Assembly: GCF_001434315.1 (NCBI RefSeq)
Contig: NZ_AZFE01000031.1
Location: forward strand, 556,450 to 620,449
Direction of reading: 5' to 3'
Origin: Paucilactobacillus oligofermentans DSM 15707 = LMG 22743
GTDB lineage: Bacteria; Bacillota; Bacilli; Lactobacillales; Lactobacillaceae
DNA: 64,000 nt
Shown here: in pieces, positions 45,105 through 53,902 of the stretch
How the letters are laid out: every line of letters begins with the position of its first letter
Numbering within the stretch: the stretch's first letter is position 1
Made by a program: the position numbers and the translations under genes
Notes under the pieces: model-generated
The model's database searches: none
Told to the model about the DNA's origin: nothing
Seen by the model: only the letters and a program-made list of their open reading frames with translations

Positions 45105-46160
45105 ATGTTTTTAGCACTCAAAGAAATTCGTAAAGAAAAGCTTCGTTCGGGTCTAATTATTTCAATGATTGTGCTCATCAGCTATTTAATCTTCATTCTT
45201 ACTAGTCTAGCTTTAGGCTTAGCTAGAGAAAATACGGATGCTATTGATTCTTGGGGCATTCAAAATATCACACTTGATGCCAACGCTAATGTCGATATGC
45301 GACAATCCCTCTTAACCGCTCCTCAAGTTGGAACGTTAACTGACAAAGAGGCCTATATTGGTCAAGCATCTGTGGTTGCCAAAGCTACCGGTCATGAACG
45401 TATTTCTAGTGTCTTTATTGGATTGGATAGCCATCAATTTGTTGCTAAAAAAATTAAATTAACTACTGGTCATATGCCCCAAACTAATCATGAAGTCGTT
45501 GTCGACACATCGTTTCAGGAGTCAGGTTACCAACTTGGAGATACTTTTAAGCTGAATGCCGATAATACTAATTATAAAATTGTTGGTTTTACCAAAAATG
45601 CCAAAATGAATGTTGCCCCGGTTATTTATGGACAATTAAGTACTTGGTCATCACTGAAAGGCACATCATCATCAACGATTGCTAGTGCGATTGTTTCAAA
45701 AAACATTAACTATCGAACTTCTAGTCATGCACTTAAAACCTATTCGATTTCCAAATTCATTAATAAGATGCCAGGTTATCAAGCTCAGAACTTAACCTTT
45801 GGACTAATGATTGGATTCCTAATGGGTATCTCCCTAATTGTGATTGCCGTCTTTTTATATATTCTTACAATGCAAAAGTTACCCAATTACGCCGTTTTAA
45901 GAGCGCAAGGAATTCCAAGTAAAATTTTAGTTGGGGCCACCGTTTCTCAATCATTAATTCTAGTCCTATCTGGACTAGTTATCAGTTCTATTTTAACCAT
46001 TATCACTGCAATCTCAATGCCATCAGCTGTCCCAATGGCCTTTGATATTCCAATTTTAATTGTTGTTGGCGTTGGTTTAATGATTATGTCACTTATTGGC
46101 GGACTAATTCCCGTTCGTTCGGTATTACGAGTTGATCCTATTTCAGTTATCGGAGGTTAA
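45105..46160 (+). CDS. FtsX-like ABC permease (MacB type)
   Basis: The 351-residue protein has an N-terminal helix (about residues 15-40), a MacB-like extracytoplasmic domain (residues 45-220), and three C-terminal helices with RAQGIPSKILVGATVSQSLI near residue 265 and VLRVDPISVIGG at the end, both typical of MacB/LolC permeases. AGGAG precedes the ATG. The ribosome site of the next gene lies inside its last codons. It functions with that ATPase in export or envelope stress. Confidence 0.86.
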   Translation: MFLALKEIRKEKLRSGLIISMIVLISYLIFILTSLALGLARENTDAIDSWGIQNITLDANANVDMRQSLLTAPQVGTLTDKEAYIGQASVVAKATGHERISSVFIGLDSHQFVAKKIKLTTGHMPQTNHEVVVDTSFQESGYQLGDTFKLNADNTNYKIVGFTKNAKMNVAPVIYGQLSTWSSLKGTSSSTIASAIVSKNINYRTSSHALKTYSISKFINKMPGYQAQNLTFGLMIGFLMGISLIVIAVFLYILTMQKLPNYAVLRAQGIPSKILVGATVSQSLILVLSGLVISSILTIITAISMPSAVPMAFDIPILIVVGVGLMIMSLIGGLIPVRSVLRVDPISVIGG

Positions 46161-46164
46161 AACT

Positions 46165-46854
46165 ATGTCAGTTCTTTCAATTCAACATGTTAATCAATTT
46201 TTCGGCAGTGGCACCGCCCGTGTTCACGTATTACACGATGTAAATTTCGATGCTAAACCTGGTACCTTAAGTTTAATTATTGGTCCTTCTGGTTCAGGTA
46301 AAAGTACCTTTTTAACGATTGCCGGTGGTTTATTAACTCCCACTGATGGTGATGTTTTATTTGATGGTCAAAGCTATAAAGACACATCAAAAAAAGCACG
46401 CGAACAACTACGTCTTGATTCCATCGGGTTTATTTTGCAAGCTTATCACCTACTTCCATATTTAACGGTTGCTGATCAATTTAAATTAGTTGATAAAGTT
46501 AAAAAATTGCATAATTTAACACCCATGGAACTAAATGAATTATTAAACCAACTTGGAATTCAAGATTTAATTAACAAGTTTCCAAATGAGCTTTCAGGTG
46601 GACAGCAACAACGGGTAGCGATTGCCCGGGCACTCTATCCTGATCCAAAGATTTTACTTGCTGATGAGCCAACTGCTGCACTTGATACCGCTCGGGTAAA
46701 AGTGGTTGGTAACTTGTTCCAAGAATTAGCTCACACTCGCAACAAAGCCGTAGTTATTGTGACCCATGATATTCGATTAAAAGAATTTGCTGATCAAATT
46801 TATGAACTACGTGATGGAACCTTGACTAAACAATCCACCAAGGTATTTGTTTAA
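46165..46854 (+). CDS. MacB/LolD-type ABC ATP-binding protein
   Basis: The 229-residue protein has Walker A GPSGSGKSTFLTIAGG near residue 39, Q-loop LQAYHLLPYL, signature LSGGQQQRVAIARAL and LLADEPTAALD with VTHD. The ATG at 46165 has GGAGG 9 nt upstream. The ORF extends 33 bp further into the permease gene but without a site. It ends the operon, followed by a terminator. Confidence 0.9.
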   Translation: MSVLSIQHVNQFFGSGTARVHVLHDVNFDAKPGTLSLIIGPSGSGKSTFLTIAGGLLTPTDGDVLFDGQSYKDTSKKAREQLRLDSIGFILQAYHLLPYLTVADQFKLVDKVKKLHNLTPMELNELLNQLGIQDLINKFPNELSGGQQQRVAIARALYPDPKILLADEPTAALDTARVKVVGNLFQELAHTRNKAVVIVTHDIRLKEFADQIYELRDGTLTKQSTKVFV

Positions 46855-46867
46855 ACTAAATTTAATC

Positions 46868-46900
46868 AAAAACGACCAACTTTAAAAGTTGATCGTTTTT
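46868..46900 (+). terminator. Terminator of the TetR-permease-ATPase operon
   Basis: AAAAACGA-c-CAACTT / AAGTTG-a-TCGTTTTT hairpin with one mismatch and a six-T tail. Confidence 0.82.
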
Positions 46901-47011
46901 TGTATATCCTTAACTACAGCTGCCATTACTTCAAGATAAGTATCTAAAAGTCCATCAAGCATCGACTAGGTTTTCACTTTAACCCAATAAAATCATACTT
47001 ATAATTATTTA

Positions 47012-47635
47012 TTAGTGATTTGAATAATATTTGGTATATTCGTCGGCATCATAATCTTCCGCGTCAGGATGGTTCCAGTTATCATAGTTAGTGCCATCAA
47101 TTGACTTACCTGCAAGATCAAAATCCTTGTCATCTTCATCTCCAGGATAATCATCATGATCAATTTCGCGTCGTTGAATTTCTATATCATCTTCCAAGGC
47201 ATCAAATTCGTTCGGATCTTGTAAAAGTTCCGGATCAATTTCATCATATTTCATTAATGCATTAAACACGATTGTAGACTGATCATAGGTCCATTCGCTT
47301 GTGTTTAATCCTTGCCGATTTAAATCACTCATTGCTTCATCTAGAAAATCATCAGTTTCATCATCATTTAATTTTTGATAATTCGTAGTTAGAAAAATAG
47401 ATGGCAATACAATGCCAATTGATCCAGATATCGGTGCCAATTCGTTAGGTATCTGCAGTTTGTTACTTTGCGTTGTCTCATTATTAGATTCAGTTTCAGA
47501 AAATTTATTCTTACCACGAAAAAATTCATTCCAAGGCCGATAATTTTTTTGGCCACGAAGCCTTTTATCATGATAAGCCTGAATAAATAATGCTATCCCG
47601 CAAGTAATTATTATAACTGTCAAAATAGTATGCAC
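47012..47635 (-). CDS. Hypothetical acidic protein with one N-terminal membrane helix
   Basis: I do not recognise this ~207-residue protein. It begins with a membrane helix (about residues 2-22). A basic turn follows (HDKRLRGQKNYRP), then a long Asp/Glu-rich cytoplasmic or external tail (for instance DDETDDFLDEAM and HDDYPGDEDDKDFD). The GTG at 47635 fits the GAGGTG site; another GTG at 47644 is possible. No catalytic or binding motif is visible. It is transcribed alone. Confidence 0.6.
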   Translation of the reverse strand: MHTILTVIIITCGIALFIQAYHDKRLRGQKNYRPWNEFFRGKNKFSETESNNETTQSNKLQIPNELAPISGSIGIVLPSIFLTTNYQKLNDDETDDFLDEAMSDLNRQGLNTSEWTYDQSTIVFNALMKYDEIDPELLQDPNEFDALEDDIEIQRREIDHDDYPGDEDDKDFDLAGKSIDGTNYDNWNHPDAEDYDADEYTKYYSNH

Positions 47636-47699
47636 AACTATCACCTCAGTGTAATTGCAACGCTTACATATACGTAAAGATATAACAATAAATACTTGC

Positions 47700-48146
47700 T
47701 TATACCTTGGTTAACACCCTATTACCAGTAATTAAAATACTACTATATAGTCCTACAGCAAGCTTACCTGCTACTTGCGTGATAATTGGACCAACAATAG
47801 GAACTAGTACATCAATATCAATGGTCCACGTCACCATTGTTCCACGTGAAACTTTTTCAAATTTCATCTCAGTAAAATCTTGTTTCACCGGTGGAAATGA
47901 TTTCAGCACTCGATATTGAATTCTTTTATTCCGTTCAAACACCGTAATTTTTTCTTGATACCAGCCGACTAACATAAAAATATTACGTACAGCACCCACA
48001 TTATAGTTATTACTATCCCGCCATTTAGAGCTGAACACCCAGGGCGCTTTAGAAAAATTATTGGATTGGGCCATCCAGTTAAACGTTTCTTCTATTGGTG
48101 CTTCAATTAGCTTGCTAATGATAATCCGTTTTGTCATTTTATTCAC
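47700..48146 (-). CDS. SRPBCC-family protein
   Basis: The 148-residue protein follows the SRPBCC plan: opening strand KRIIISKLIEAPIEETFNWM, middle strands with VTWTIDIDVLVP, and a C-terminal helix. It starts inside the end of the Rrf2 gene (8-bp overlap) and ends an NAD(P)-binding/Rrf2/SRPBCC operon. A parS copy lies inside its coding sequence. Ligand unknown. Confidence 0.72.
   Translation of the reverse strand: MNKMTKRIIISKLIEAPIEETFNWMAQSNNFSKAPWVFSSKWRDSNNYNVGAVRNIFMLVGWYQEKITVFERNKRIQYRVLKSFPPVKQDFTEMKFEKVSRGTMVTWTIDIDVLVPIVGPIITQVAGKLAVGLYSSILITGNRVLTKV
47838..47853. promoter_or_regulatory. parS ParB-binding site (14/16; 15/16 to the Bacillus form)
   Basis: TGTTCCACGTGAAACT differs from TGTTNCACGTGAAACA only at the last base. 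It lies inside the SRPBCC gene. Confidence 0.78.
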
Positions 48147-48606
48147 CTAACTGATGTAACCAGTCAATTGCTCCATTAGAAATGGCATATGTCTCTAATA
48201 ATGATGACATTTGAATTTGATTAAGGGTTTCAATAAATGCTGCATCAGCATTCTGAAGTGCCACCATTATTTTATTTTCACCTTCACGAACATGCTTGGT
48301 ATCATCAAATAGCTGATCTCCCACATGATTAAATTTAATTTCATCATGATTCACTTGAATTGCCTGGTAAACATTTCCAAAAGATATCTCTTCAATTTTA
48401 CGATTAAGAATAAAACCGCCCTCTTTAGAGGCCTCAGAATTAATTACATCTGCAACCACTAATTTGCGAAGAATCTTTTTCAAATATGAATCCGATACTT
48501 GTAATATTTCTGCCAATAATGCGCTTTTAATCGGTTTATGGTCTGTTTGCAAAGCCAAAATTATGACCACATAGACCCCTTGTTCCGTACTTTGATTAAG
48601 TTTCAT
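48139..48606 (-). CDS. Rrf2-family transcriptional regulator (no [Fe-S] cysteine cluster)
   Basis: The 155-residue winged-helix protein matches Rrf2: KSALLAEILQVSDSYLKKILRKLVVADVI at residues 26-55, then SKEGGFILNR (the wing). The three-cysteine [2Fe-2S] site of IscR/NsrR is absent, so it resembles the YwnA/CymR-like members. It sits between an NAD(P)-binding protein and the SRPBCC gene, overlapping the latter. Probably regulates this operon itself. Confidence 0.84.
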   Translation of the reverse strand: MKLNQSTEQGVYVVIILALQTDHKPIKSALLAEILQVSDSYLKKILRKLVVADVINSEASKEGGFILNRKIEEISFGNVYQAIQVNHDEIKFNHVGDQLFDDTKHVREGENKIMVALQNADAAFIETLNQIQMSSLLETYAISNGAIDWLHQLGE

Positions 48607-48617
48607 AGTTATTCCTT

Positions 48618-49187
48618 TTAGTATTTAAATAATTGCACTGCTATATTATTAACCACGTCATTTACATCAACTGGTTTCATGTTTTTAGCAAAAATCCCAA
48701 AGAATTTCAAGATTGGTACCATTTTAGTCATTGAGTCTTGACGACCATTACCATATATCAATGTCGGTTCAACATAGGCTAATGGAATCGAACTAGTTTT
48801 TAACAAGTTAATTGCTTCTGCTTTAATCTTCAAGAATGGCTTAGGTCCTAAAAGTCCACCGATCATCCCCATTGCTTTAACTTGTTTTTCTTCAGCTAAT
48901 CGTTTCATTAATTCCACTGGGACCATATTTATGTCGCGTAGTATAATTAGGTCTTTCTCTGGGCGACCAATAAAGTTAACAATATAATCAATGTGGTCAG
49001 GCAAGGCCAACTTAACTGATTCATAGTCATTTACATCAACTGCAATGTTTTTAATTTGTGATTTTACCAACCTATTATTTCCTGATCGAGATAATACTAA
49101 TACCTCTATCTCAGGGTTAGTTTCAATAATTTTTTCAGTAAAGTTACGGCCTAAATAGCCATTCCCACCTAATAATACAATATTCAT
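48618..49187 (-). CDS. NAD(P)H-binding Rossmann protein (SDR/NmrA-like)
   Basis: The 189-residue protein begins with GGNGYLGRNFTEKI, a short-chain/NmrA nucleotide loop, then VDVNDYESVKLALPDHIDYIVNFIG. The pair YxxxK of classical SDRs is not clear, so it may be a NmrA-like sensor or an atypical oxidoreductase. It heads the NAD(P)-binding/Rrf2/SRPBCC operon, giving the Rrf2 regulator a possible redox link (inference). Confidence 0.78.
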   Translation of the reverse strand: MNIVLLGGNGYLGRNFTEKIIETNPEIEVLVLSRSGNNRLVKSQIKNIAVDVNDYESVKLALPDHIDYIVNFIGRPEKDLIILRDINMVPVELMKRLAEEKQVKAMGMIGGLLGPKPFLKIKAEAINLLKTSSIPLAYVEPTLIYGNGRQDSMTKMVPILKFFGIFAKNMKPVDVNDVVNNIAVQLFKY

Positions 49188-49292
49188 CTCAATTACCTCT
49201 ATCCGTCTATTTTTTAATATCTATGGATATTTTATTGTACACGGATAGTTCTGTCAAACAATTTGCATTGCCCATCAATAATAAGTAGCTAG

Positions 49293-49664
49293 TTACTTGT
49301 TATCTTGATCTGCTAGCATCTTCAATTTATCCTCTAAATATTCAATACTACTATCAATTGCCTGCTGCTTTTCATGTAATGCCGCAATTTTTGCTCGCAT
49401 CAACGACATTCTTACATGAATCGTATCTAAGCCCTGCTCACGAAAAGTCGTATATTCTAAAATTTCATCTAATGAAAAACCACCCATTTTCATTCGGCGA
49501 ACCATCGCAACATGTTCAAGGTCATCATCATTATACAACCGTAGATTGCGATTACCTCGTTGCGGTTTAACTAGTCCTTTTTGTTCATAGAAACGTAACG
49601 TATCTGGACTTAGCCCAGTCAACTGAGCGAAATCACCAATTGTATATATATTTTTGTTTGACAT
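49293..49664 (-). CDS. MerR-family regulator
   Basis: The 123-residue protein has the MerR HTH (YTIGDFAQLTGLSPDTLRFYEQKGLVKPQRG, residues 7-37) and a dimerisation coiled coil (about residues 75-115). The ATG at 49664 lies within the operator of the divergent promoter, so it is probably autorepressed while activating the MFS gene. There is a GGAG 5-8 nt before the ATG. The effector is unknown. Confidence 0.87.
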   Translation of the reverse strand: MSNKNIYTIGDFAQLTGLSPDTLRFYEQKGLVKPQRGNRNLRLYNDDDLEHVAMVRRMKMGGFSLDEILEYTTFREQGLDTIHVRMSLMRAKIAALHEKQQAIDSSIEYLEDKLKMLADQDNK

Positions 49665-49688
49665 GGAGTCAACTCCATTCGGTAAGAT
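49658..49688 (+). promoter_or_regulatory. MerR-type promoter with 19-bp spacer
   Basis: TTGACA (49658-49663) and TAAGAT (49683-49688) are 19 bp apart, the stretched spacing twisted by MerR activators. The spacer holds the palindrome ATGGAGT-CA-ACTCCAT (49663-49678). Confidence 0.78.
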
Positions 49689-49729
49689 TATAAATGTTGT
49701 TTTTTAACGGGAGAAAAGGGAGATTTAAT

Positions 49730-50911
49730 TTGAAAAGTAAAGAATCATTATTCAGTCGCGATTTTTGGTTACTCGCAGCAGTTAATTTATTCGTCATGAT
49801 TAGTTACTATAGTTTAATGGTGACGATTGGACCATATGCATTAACAAAATTTCACACTGCAACCAGTATTTCCGGGTTAATTGTTGGTGTCACAGTGATT
49901 GGCATTTTAATTGCCCGCTTTAGTTCCGGTTGGTTAACCCATCATTTTGATAATAAAATATTAATGATTGTTGGTGGAATTTTACTAGTTCCAACAACTT
50001 TATTATATCAAGTTCTAACGGGTGTGGGTATGCTTTTAATTGTTCGTTTATTTCAAGGACTTGCGATTGGTTTAATTAGCACAGTGACTAACACTGCTGT
50101 TGTACTGCTATTCCCCAAAAATCGAACTGGTGAAGGAATTGGCTTTTTCAGTTTAAGTACAATTTTAGCTACTGCCATCGGTCCTTTTCTTGGACTATTG
50201 CTACAAAATAATTTTGGTTATAATTTATTGTTTGCTTCTGAAATTATTCTATCCCTTATCGCTCTTGGCTTAACCTTCATGGTCAATCGTAAAAGTATTG
50301 CATTTCACTTTACTGATACTCATAGTCGCGTAAATATCCGTGATTTCGTTGAACCTAAAGCTTTACCAATTGCCATGGTAATTTTCATCGTTGGATTAAG
50401 TTACGCTGCCATTCAAGCTTATATGAGCTTTTATACAACCGCTATTGAACTAAGCGTTTATGCTAGTTACTTTTTCCTAGTATATGCCGTTGCCATCTTA
50501 CTATCACGACCACTAACCGGTCGGATTGTCGATCGTCATGGTGCAAATTGGATTGTTATCCCCGCAGCGATTATTGAAATGGTAGGTTTAATCATTCTTG
50601 CAACTGCTCATAGTGGCATTGCATTAATGTTATCTGCCTTTTTAATCGGTCTCGGCTTTGGAAACTTCCAGTCAACTGCCCAAACGGTAGTAGCTAAATG
50701 CGTTCCGATTACCCGTCTATCACAAGCAACCTCAACTTATTTTATTTTCTTTGATTTAAGTCTAGGTCTCGGACCTTACTTATTAGGATTACTAGAGCCT
50801 AGTTTAGGTTATCGCTGGTTATTCGGCGCTATGGCACTGATAGTAATCTTTGGCTTACTAGTTTATCTATTTAAAGTTAAACCCGTCGACCACAGTCAAA
50901 CTATCGAATAA
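49730..50911 (+). CDS. MFS transporter, DHA1 type, TTG start
   Basis: The 393-residue protein has 12 membrane segments, typical of DHA1 efflux carriers (motif DNKILMIVGGILLVP in the 2-3 loop and GRIVDRHGANW near residue 263). AAAGGGAG precedes the TTG at 49730; the ORF continues 36 bp upstream without a site. The divergent MerR gene with its 19-bp promoter is the likely activator. Substrate unknown. Confidence 0.85.
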   Translation: MKSKESLFSRDFWLLAAVNLFVMISYYSLMVTIGPYALTKFHTATSISGLIVGVTVIGILIARFSSGWLTHHFDNKILMIVGGILLVPTTLLYQVLTGVGMLLIVRLFQGLAIGLISTVTNTAVVLLFPKNRTGEGIGFFSLSTILATAIGPFLGLLLQNNFGYNLLFASEIILSLIALGLTFMVNRKSIAFHFTDTHSRVNIRDFVEPKALPIAMVIFIVGLSYAAIQAYMSFYTTAIELSVYASYFFLVYAVAILLSRPLTGRIVDRHGANWIVIPAAIIEMVGLIILATAHSGIALMLSAFLIGLGFGNFQSTAQTVVAKCVPITRLSQATSTYFIFFDLSLGLGPYLLGLLEPSLGYRWLFGAMALIVIFGLLVYLFKVKPVDHSQTIE

Positions 50912-50953
50912 AACTTAATCCACCAAACCCATATTTATTCCCCAATTTATGGC

Positions 50954-50987
50954 AAAAGAGCTAACAACCAAGGTTGTTAGCTCTTTT
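50954..50987 (+). terminator. Terminator of the MFS gene
   Basis: A perfect 16-bp stem (AAAAGAGCTAACAACC with its complement) with a T-rich tail. The remnant ABC fragment begins right after it. Confidence 0.85.
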
Positions 50988-50990
50988 ATT

Positions 50991-51074
50991 TTATTCAAAC
51001 ACAAATTGATTATGATAAAGTTCAGCATAAAAGCCATTTTCAGCAACCAACTCATGATGATTACCATCTTCGAC
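50991..51074 (-). pseudogene. 84-bp remnant of an ABC exporter gene 3' end
   Basis: On the minus strand it encodes [16 protein letters not shown] and then [11 protein letters not shown] before the stop. This is nearly identical to the last 27 codons of the exporter gene at 53903-55999. The first 69 bp on the plus strand (50991-51059) are identical to 53903-53971; upstream the match fades. It has no start and cannot be expressed on its own. A 93-residue ORF over it in another frame is not a gene. Confidence 0.85.
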
Positions 51075-51158
51075 ACTTTACTAGTAACTGCTGATTGAAA
51101 CTTATTGATAACCAAATTATGCTGGTTGTGAAATAAATAACAAAAGGGGTAAGTAATT

Positions 51159-51920
51159 ATGAATAAAAAAGTTGCAATGGTTACTGGTTCCACCATGGGT
51201 ATTGGCTTAAGTATCGCAAAACAATTATCCGAAGATGGCTTTAAAGTAGCCGTTACTGGGCTAACTCAAGAAAGTGCAAATGAGGTTGCTCAAACTATTC
51301 CCAATGCCAAAGGATACGAATTACACGTAGAAAACAAACAACAAGTATTTGATGTCGTTCAACATGTGGTAGCAGATCTTGGTCAACTGGATGTCATTGT
51401 TAATAATGCCGGTATCACTAAGGAAGTTACCGTGGCAGAAATGAGTGAAACTGATTTTGATCAATTATGGAACGTAAATGTAAAAGGCGTTTTATTTGGA
51501 ATGCAAGCAGCGGCGGCTCAATTTAAGCAACAAAACTCCAAAGGAAAGATTATTAATGCTGCATCAATTGGAGCGTATTCAGTCGCTGAAAAACATGCTG
51601 GATATTCTGCCACAAAATTTGCGGTCCGTTCACTGACCCAAGGTGCTGCTAAAGAATTTGGTGCAGACAATATTACAGTTAATGCATATTGTCCCGGATA
51701 CGTGATGACTCCTATGATGGAAAACATTCTCAATCAATATGCTCAACAAAATGGGACCACTGTCGAAGAAGAAATTGCTCGTGGATCACAAAGAATTGCC
51801 CTACAACGGCCAGCTACTCCTCAAGATATTTCTAATTTAGTTTCATTTTTAGCCAGTGACAAAGCGGATTACATTACTGGTCAAGCATACGTCGTTGATG
51901 GTGGTGTTATTTACAAATAG
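51159..51920 (+). CDS. butA: Acetoin/diacetyl reductase (short-chain dehydrogenase)
   Basis: The 253-residue SDR has the cofactor motif TGSTMGIGLSIAKQL and NNAG, and the catalytic Ser/Tyr/Lys in NAASIGAYS, YSATKFAV near residue 152. Strong similarity to (S)-acetoin-forming diacetyl reductases is suggested by PGYVMTPMMENI and YVVDGGVIYK. It reduces diacetyl or acetoin with NADH and helps reoxidise NADH. AAAGGGG precedes the ATG. It lies between two copies of a 69-bp repeat. The convergent TetR may control it. Confidence 0.84.
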   Translation: MNKKVAMVTGSTMGIGLSIAKQLSEDGFKVAVTGLTQESANEVAQTIPNAKGYELHVENKQQVFDVVQHVVADLGQLDVIVNNAGITKEVTVAEMSETDFDQLWNVNVKGVLFGMQAAAAQFKQQNSKGKIINAASIGAYSVAEKHAGYSATKFAVRSLTQGAAKEFGADNITVNAYCPGYVMTPMMENILNQYAQQNGTTVEEEIARGSQRIALQRPATPQDISNLVSFLASDKADYITGQAYVVDGGVIYK

Positions 51921-52508
51921 TTATTGCTTTCTTTTAACTCTCTGATTGGGTGAAACATGTCGTGAGACTAATAATAGTCTTGCGATTTTTTGTGGGGTTA
52001 AACTGGGGTCTTTTTGAATCCAATACTGTAAAACATCTAACAATCCACTAAGAATTAATTCATGCAAGATATCACTAGAAATGTTCAAATCATCATTAGT
52101 CGTAATGATTGTTGGAGCAATATAATCAGATAGTCGTTGTCTTACCAATAAAATAAATTTTGCATCGCCATTTGACCCCATTAATCGCTGATACATGGAG
52201 AAATTAGTTTCAATAATTTGTGCAAATTTTAAATAAAACCGTTCTTCTTGCTCCTGACTATAAATTTGAATCCAATTATTTGGCACACTTTTAAAACATT
52301 CAATTAATTCATCAATTAATGTATTTTCAATATATTCAATTAACGCTGGCACATCCTGAAAATGTAAATAAAATGTTGTTCGATTAATTTTTGCCATTCT
52401 CACAATCTCAGTAACTTTGATTGTACTAATGGGTTTTGATTTCATTAATATCAGAGTAGTCTCAATAATTTTGTTTTGTGTATCTGCATACATCTGTCGT
52501 TTTTGCAT
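51921..52508 (-). CDS. TetR-family regulator
   Basis: The 195-residue protein has a TetR HTH (VTEIVRMAKINRTTFYLHFQD near residues 33-53) and a helical ligand domain. The ATG at 52508 has GGGGAA upstream and is preferred over the ATG 33 bp earlier. It converges on butA with stops one base apart. A relation to butA or to the cadmium pair is not shown. It resembles the TetR at 9332 in its HTH. Confidence 0.84.
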   Translation of the reverse strand: MQKRQMYADTQNKIIETTLILMKSKPISTIKVTEIVRMAKINRTTFYLHFQDVPALIEYIENTLIDELIECFKSVPNNWIQIYSQEQEERFYLKFAQIIETNFSMYQRLMGSNGDAKFILLVRQRLSDYIAPTIITTNDDLNISSDILHELILSGLLDVLQYWIQKDPSLTPQKIARLLLVSRHVSPNQRVKRKQ

Positions 52509-52720
52509 GATTTTCCCCAATCGAAATTCATTATTAATCACTAAAACTTTTCCTGCTCTTCTAAAATCAACATTTTTTCTTCAAAATATTTAATCCTTGC
52601 GTTCATTGCATGATTTTACCTACCATCAAGGTTAAACGAGTTAGAGTATTGTCCACTTCTTAATCATGAATTATGATATATTCCATCAAAGTCATCATGA
52701 AAATTTAATTAGCTGGTTTA

Positions 52721-53338
52721 TTAGTGGAATATCAATTTAACAAGATAATTAATCGTACCACTTTGCAAAATTATCATAATTCCCAAGCCAATATAAATAA
52801 TCGCCATAATCCAATCACCAAACTTAGCTAGAAAAGTTTTAACAAAACTAACTTGTGATGATTTATCACCAATCCAAACCAGTAAATAGATACAAATCGT
52901 GAAAACAACTATTGTAACAATTATTTGACTCATAGTTAGTGAAACAAAATAAGGTACAAATAATCCAATATTATCAGCCCCACAAGACGCCACCGTAATT
53001 AATGCAACCGTTGTAATAAGATTTTTATCCTGCCGATCTTCAATCTTTTGGCTGACCTCACTGGCCTCATCTTCATCACCAAAAATGTATTTCAGCCCAA
53101 AGATAATAGGAATGATTCCTAAAAATCCAAGCATCCATTTAGCCGGTACATAGTGTAAAACAAATGCAAAGAACACACTAATTGCAATTAAGGTATATGA
53201 TCCTAAAAATTGGCCAATATATATTTGTCGACGATGCTTATCTGAGCGATATTTAGAAAACAAGAGCATCAGTATCACAACTAAATCAATTGCCGTCGAA
53301 GTATAGATAACAATATCAGTTAAAATTAATTCAATCAC
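52721..53338 (-). CDS. cadD: Cadmium resistance transporter (CadD family), GTG start
   Basis: The 205-residue protein has five or six membrane helices and the CadD-family motif CGADNIGLFVPYF near residue 118. The family confers Cd2+ (and sometimes Zn2+) tolerance by export. It begins with GTG at 53338, overlapping the ArsR stop codon, so the pair is coupled. A T-rich region follows it. The metal is inferred from the family. Confidence 0.84.
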   Translation of the reverse strand: MIELILTDIVIYTSTAIDLVVILMLLFSKYRSDKHRRQIYIGQFLGSYTLIAISVFFAFVLHYVPAKWMLGFLGIIPIIFGLKYIFGDEDEASEVSQKIEDRQDKNLITTVALITVASCGADNIGLFVPYFVSLTMSQIIVTIVVFTICIYLLVWIGDKSSQVSFVKTFLAKFGDWIMAIIYIGLGIMIILQSGTINYLVKLIFH

Positions 53339-53709
53339 TGAGCAACCTCGCTAGAAATGGCAATTTTACCTGTATCTTCAGCTAGGCACCAAGCACGTTC
53401 AAGCAAGATTGCGGTACAGTCATCAACAATTTGATATTTAATAAAATTACCATCTCGATTTGGTTTGATGATATTTTGATTGACTAACATTTGCAATTGA
53501 TTTGAAACTGCCTGAACTTTCATTTGCAATAAAGTCGCAATATCCCCAACAGATAAGTTAGGTTCTCTGACTAATGCATGTAATATTTTTAGCCTTGTAT
53601 CATTTGACAAAACTTTAAACAGTGACACCACTGCCACAGCTTGATTTTCATTAATTAAATCGCGTTCAGCTAACGTAGGTTTTTCGGGACAACAATTTTC
53701 ATATGTCAT
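53335..53709 (-). CDS. ArsR/SmtB-family metal-sensing repressor (CadX/CadC-like)
   Basis: The 124-residue winged-helix protein has ArsR features (NDTRLKILHALVREPNLSVGDIA, then MKVQAVSNQLQML as recognition helix). Cysteines are at 6, 7, 98 and 108, while the usual CxC of CadC alpha-3 is S-V-G here. So metal is probably bound through the N- and C-terminal cysteines. Start at the ATG at 53709 (AAGGAAAT before it). It leads the cad pair; an inverted repeat lies just upstream. Confidence 0.84.
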   Translation of the reverse strand: MTYENCCPEKPTLAERDLINENQAVAVVSLFKVLSNDTRLKILHALVREPNLSVGDIATLLQMKVQAVSNQLQMLVNQNIIKPNRDGNFIKYQIVDDCTAILLERAWCLAEDTGKIAISSEVAQ

Positions 53710-53730
53710 TTTAAAATTTCCTTTCTTTTC

Positions 53731-53758
53731 AACTATTACACTATAACATGTAATAGTT
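53731..53758. promoter_or_regulatory. Operator of the cad operon
   Basis: AACTATTACA-CTATAACA-TGTAATAGTT, perfect 10-bp arms, lies 22 bp upstream of the ArsR start, as for CadC-type operators. Confidence 0.72.
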
Positions 53759-53820
53759 TGATAGTCGATTACTTTTTTAAAATAATTACCTAGGAAATAT
53801 ATCTTTGCATTATTAAAATC

Positions 53821-53863
53821 TAAAAATATCGCCAATCCAAGTTCAGGATTAGCGATATTTTTA
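53821..53863 (-). terminator. Terminator of the heterodimeric ABC exporter operon
   Basis: TAAAAATATCGC-c-AATCC / GGATT-a-GCGATATTTTTA hairpin with one mismatch, 40 bp beyond the stop at 53903. Confidence 0.8.
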
Positions 53864-53902
53864 GTTAGAGTTCAATTATTAACTGGTTTAGTTCGAACTC
53901 TT

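Noticed and set aside
46904-46985. Short minus-strand ORF with MLDGLLDTYLEVMAAV
   Set aside because: Only 26 codons, no ribosome site, overlaps a terminator; might be a gene scrap but cannot be supported.
50915-51196. 93-codon minus-strand ORF
   Set aside because: It overlaps butA and covers the ABC remnant in a shifted frame; no ribosome site, and the true remnant frame differs.
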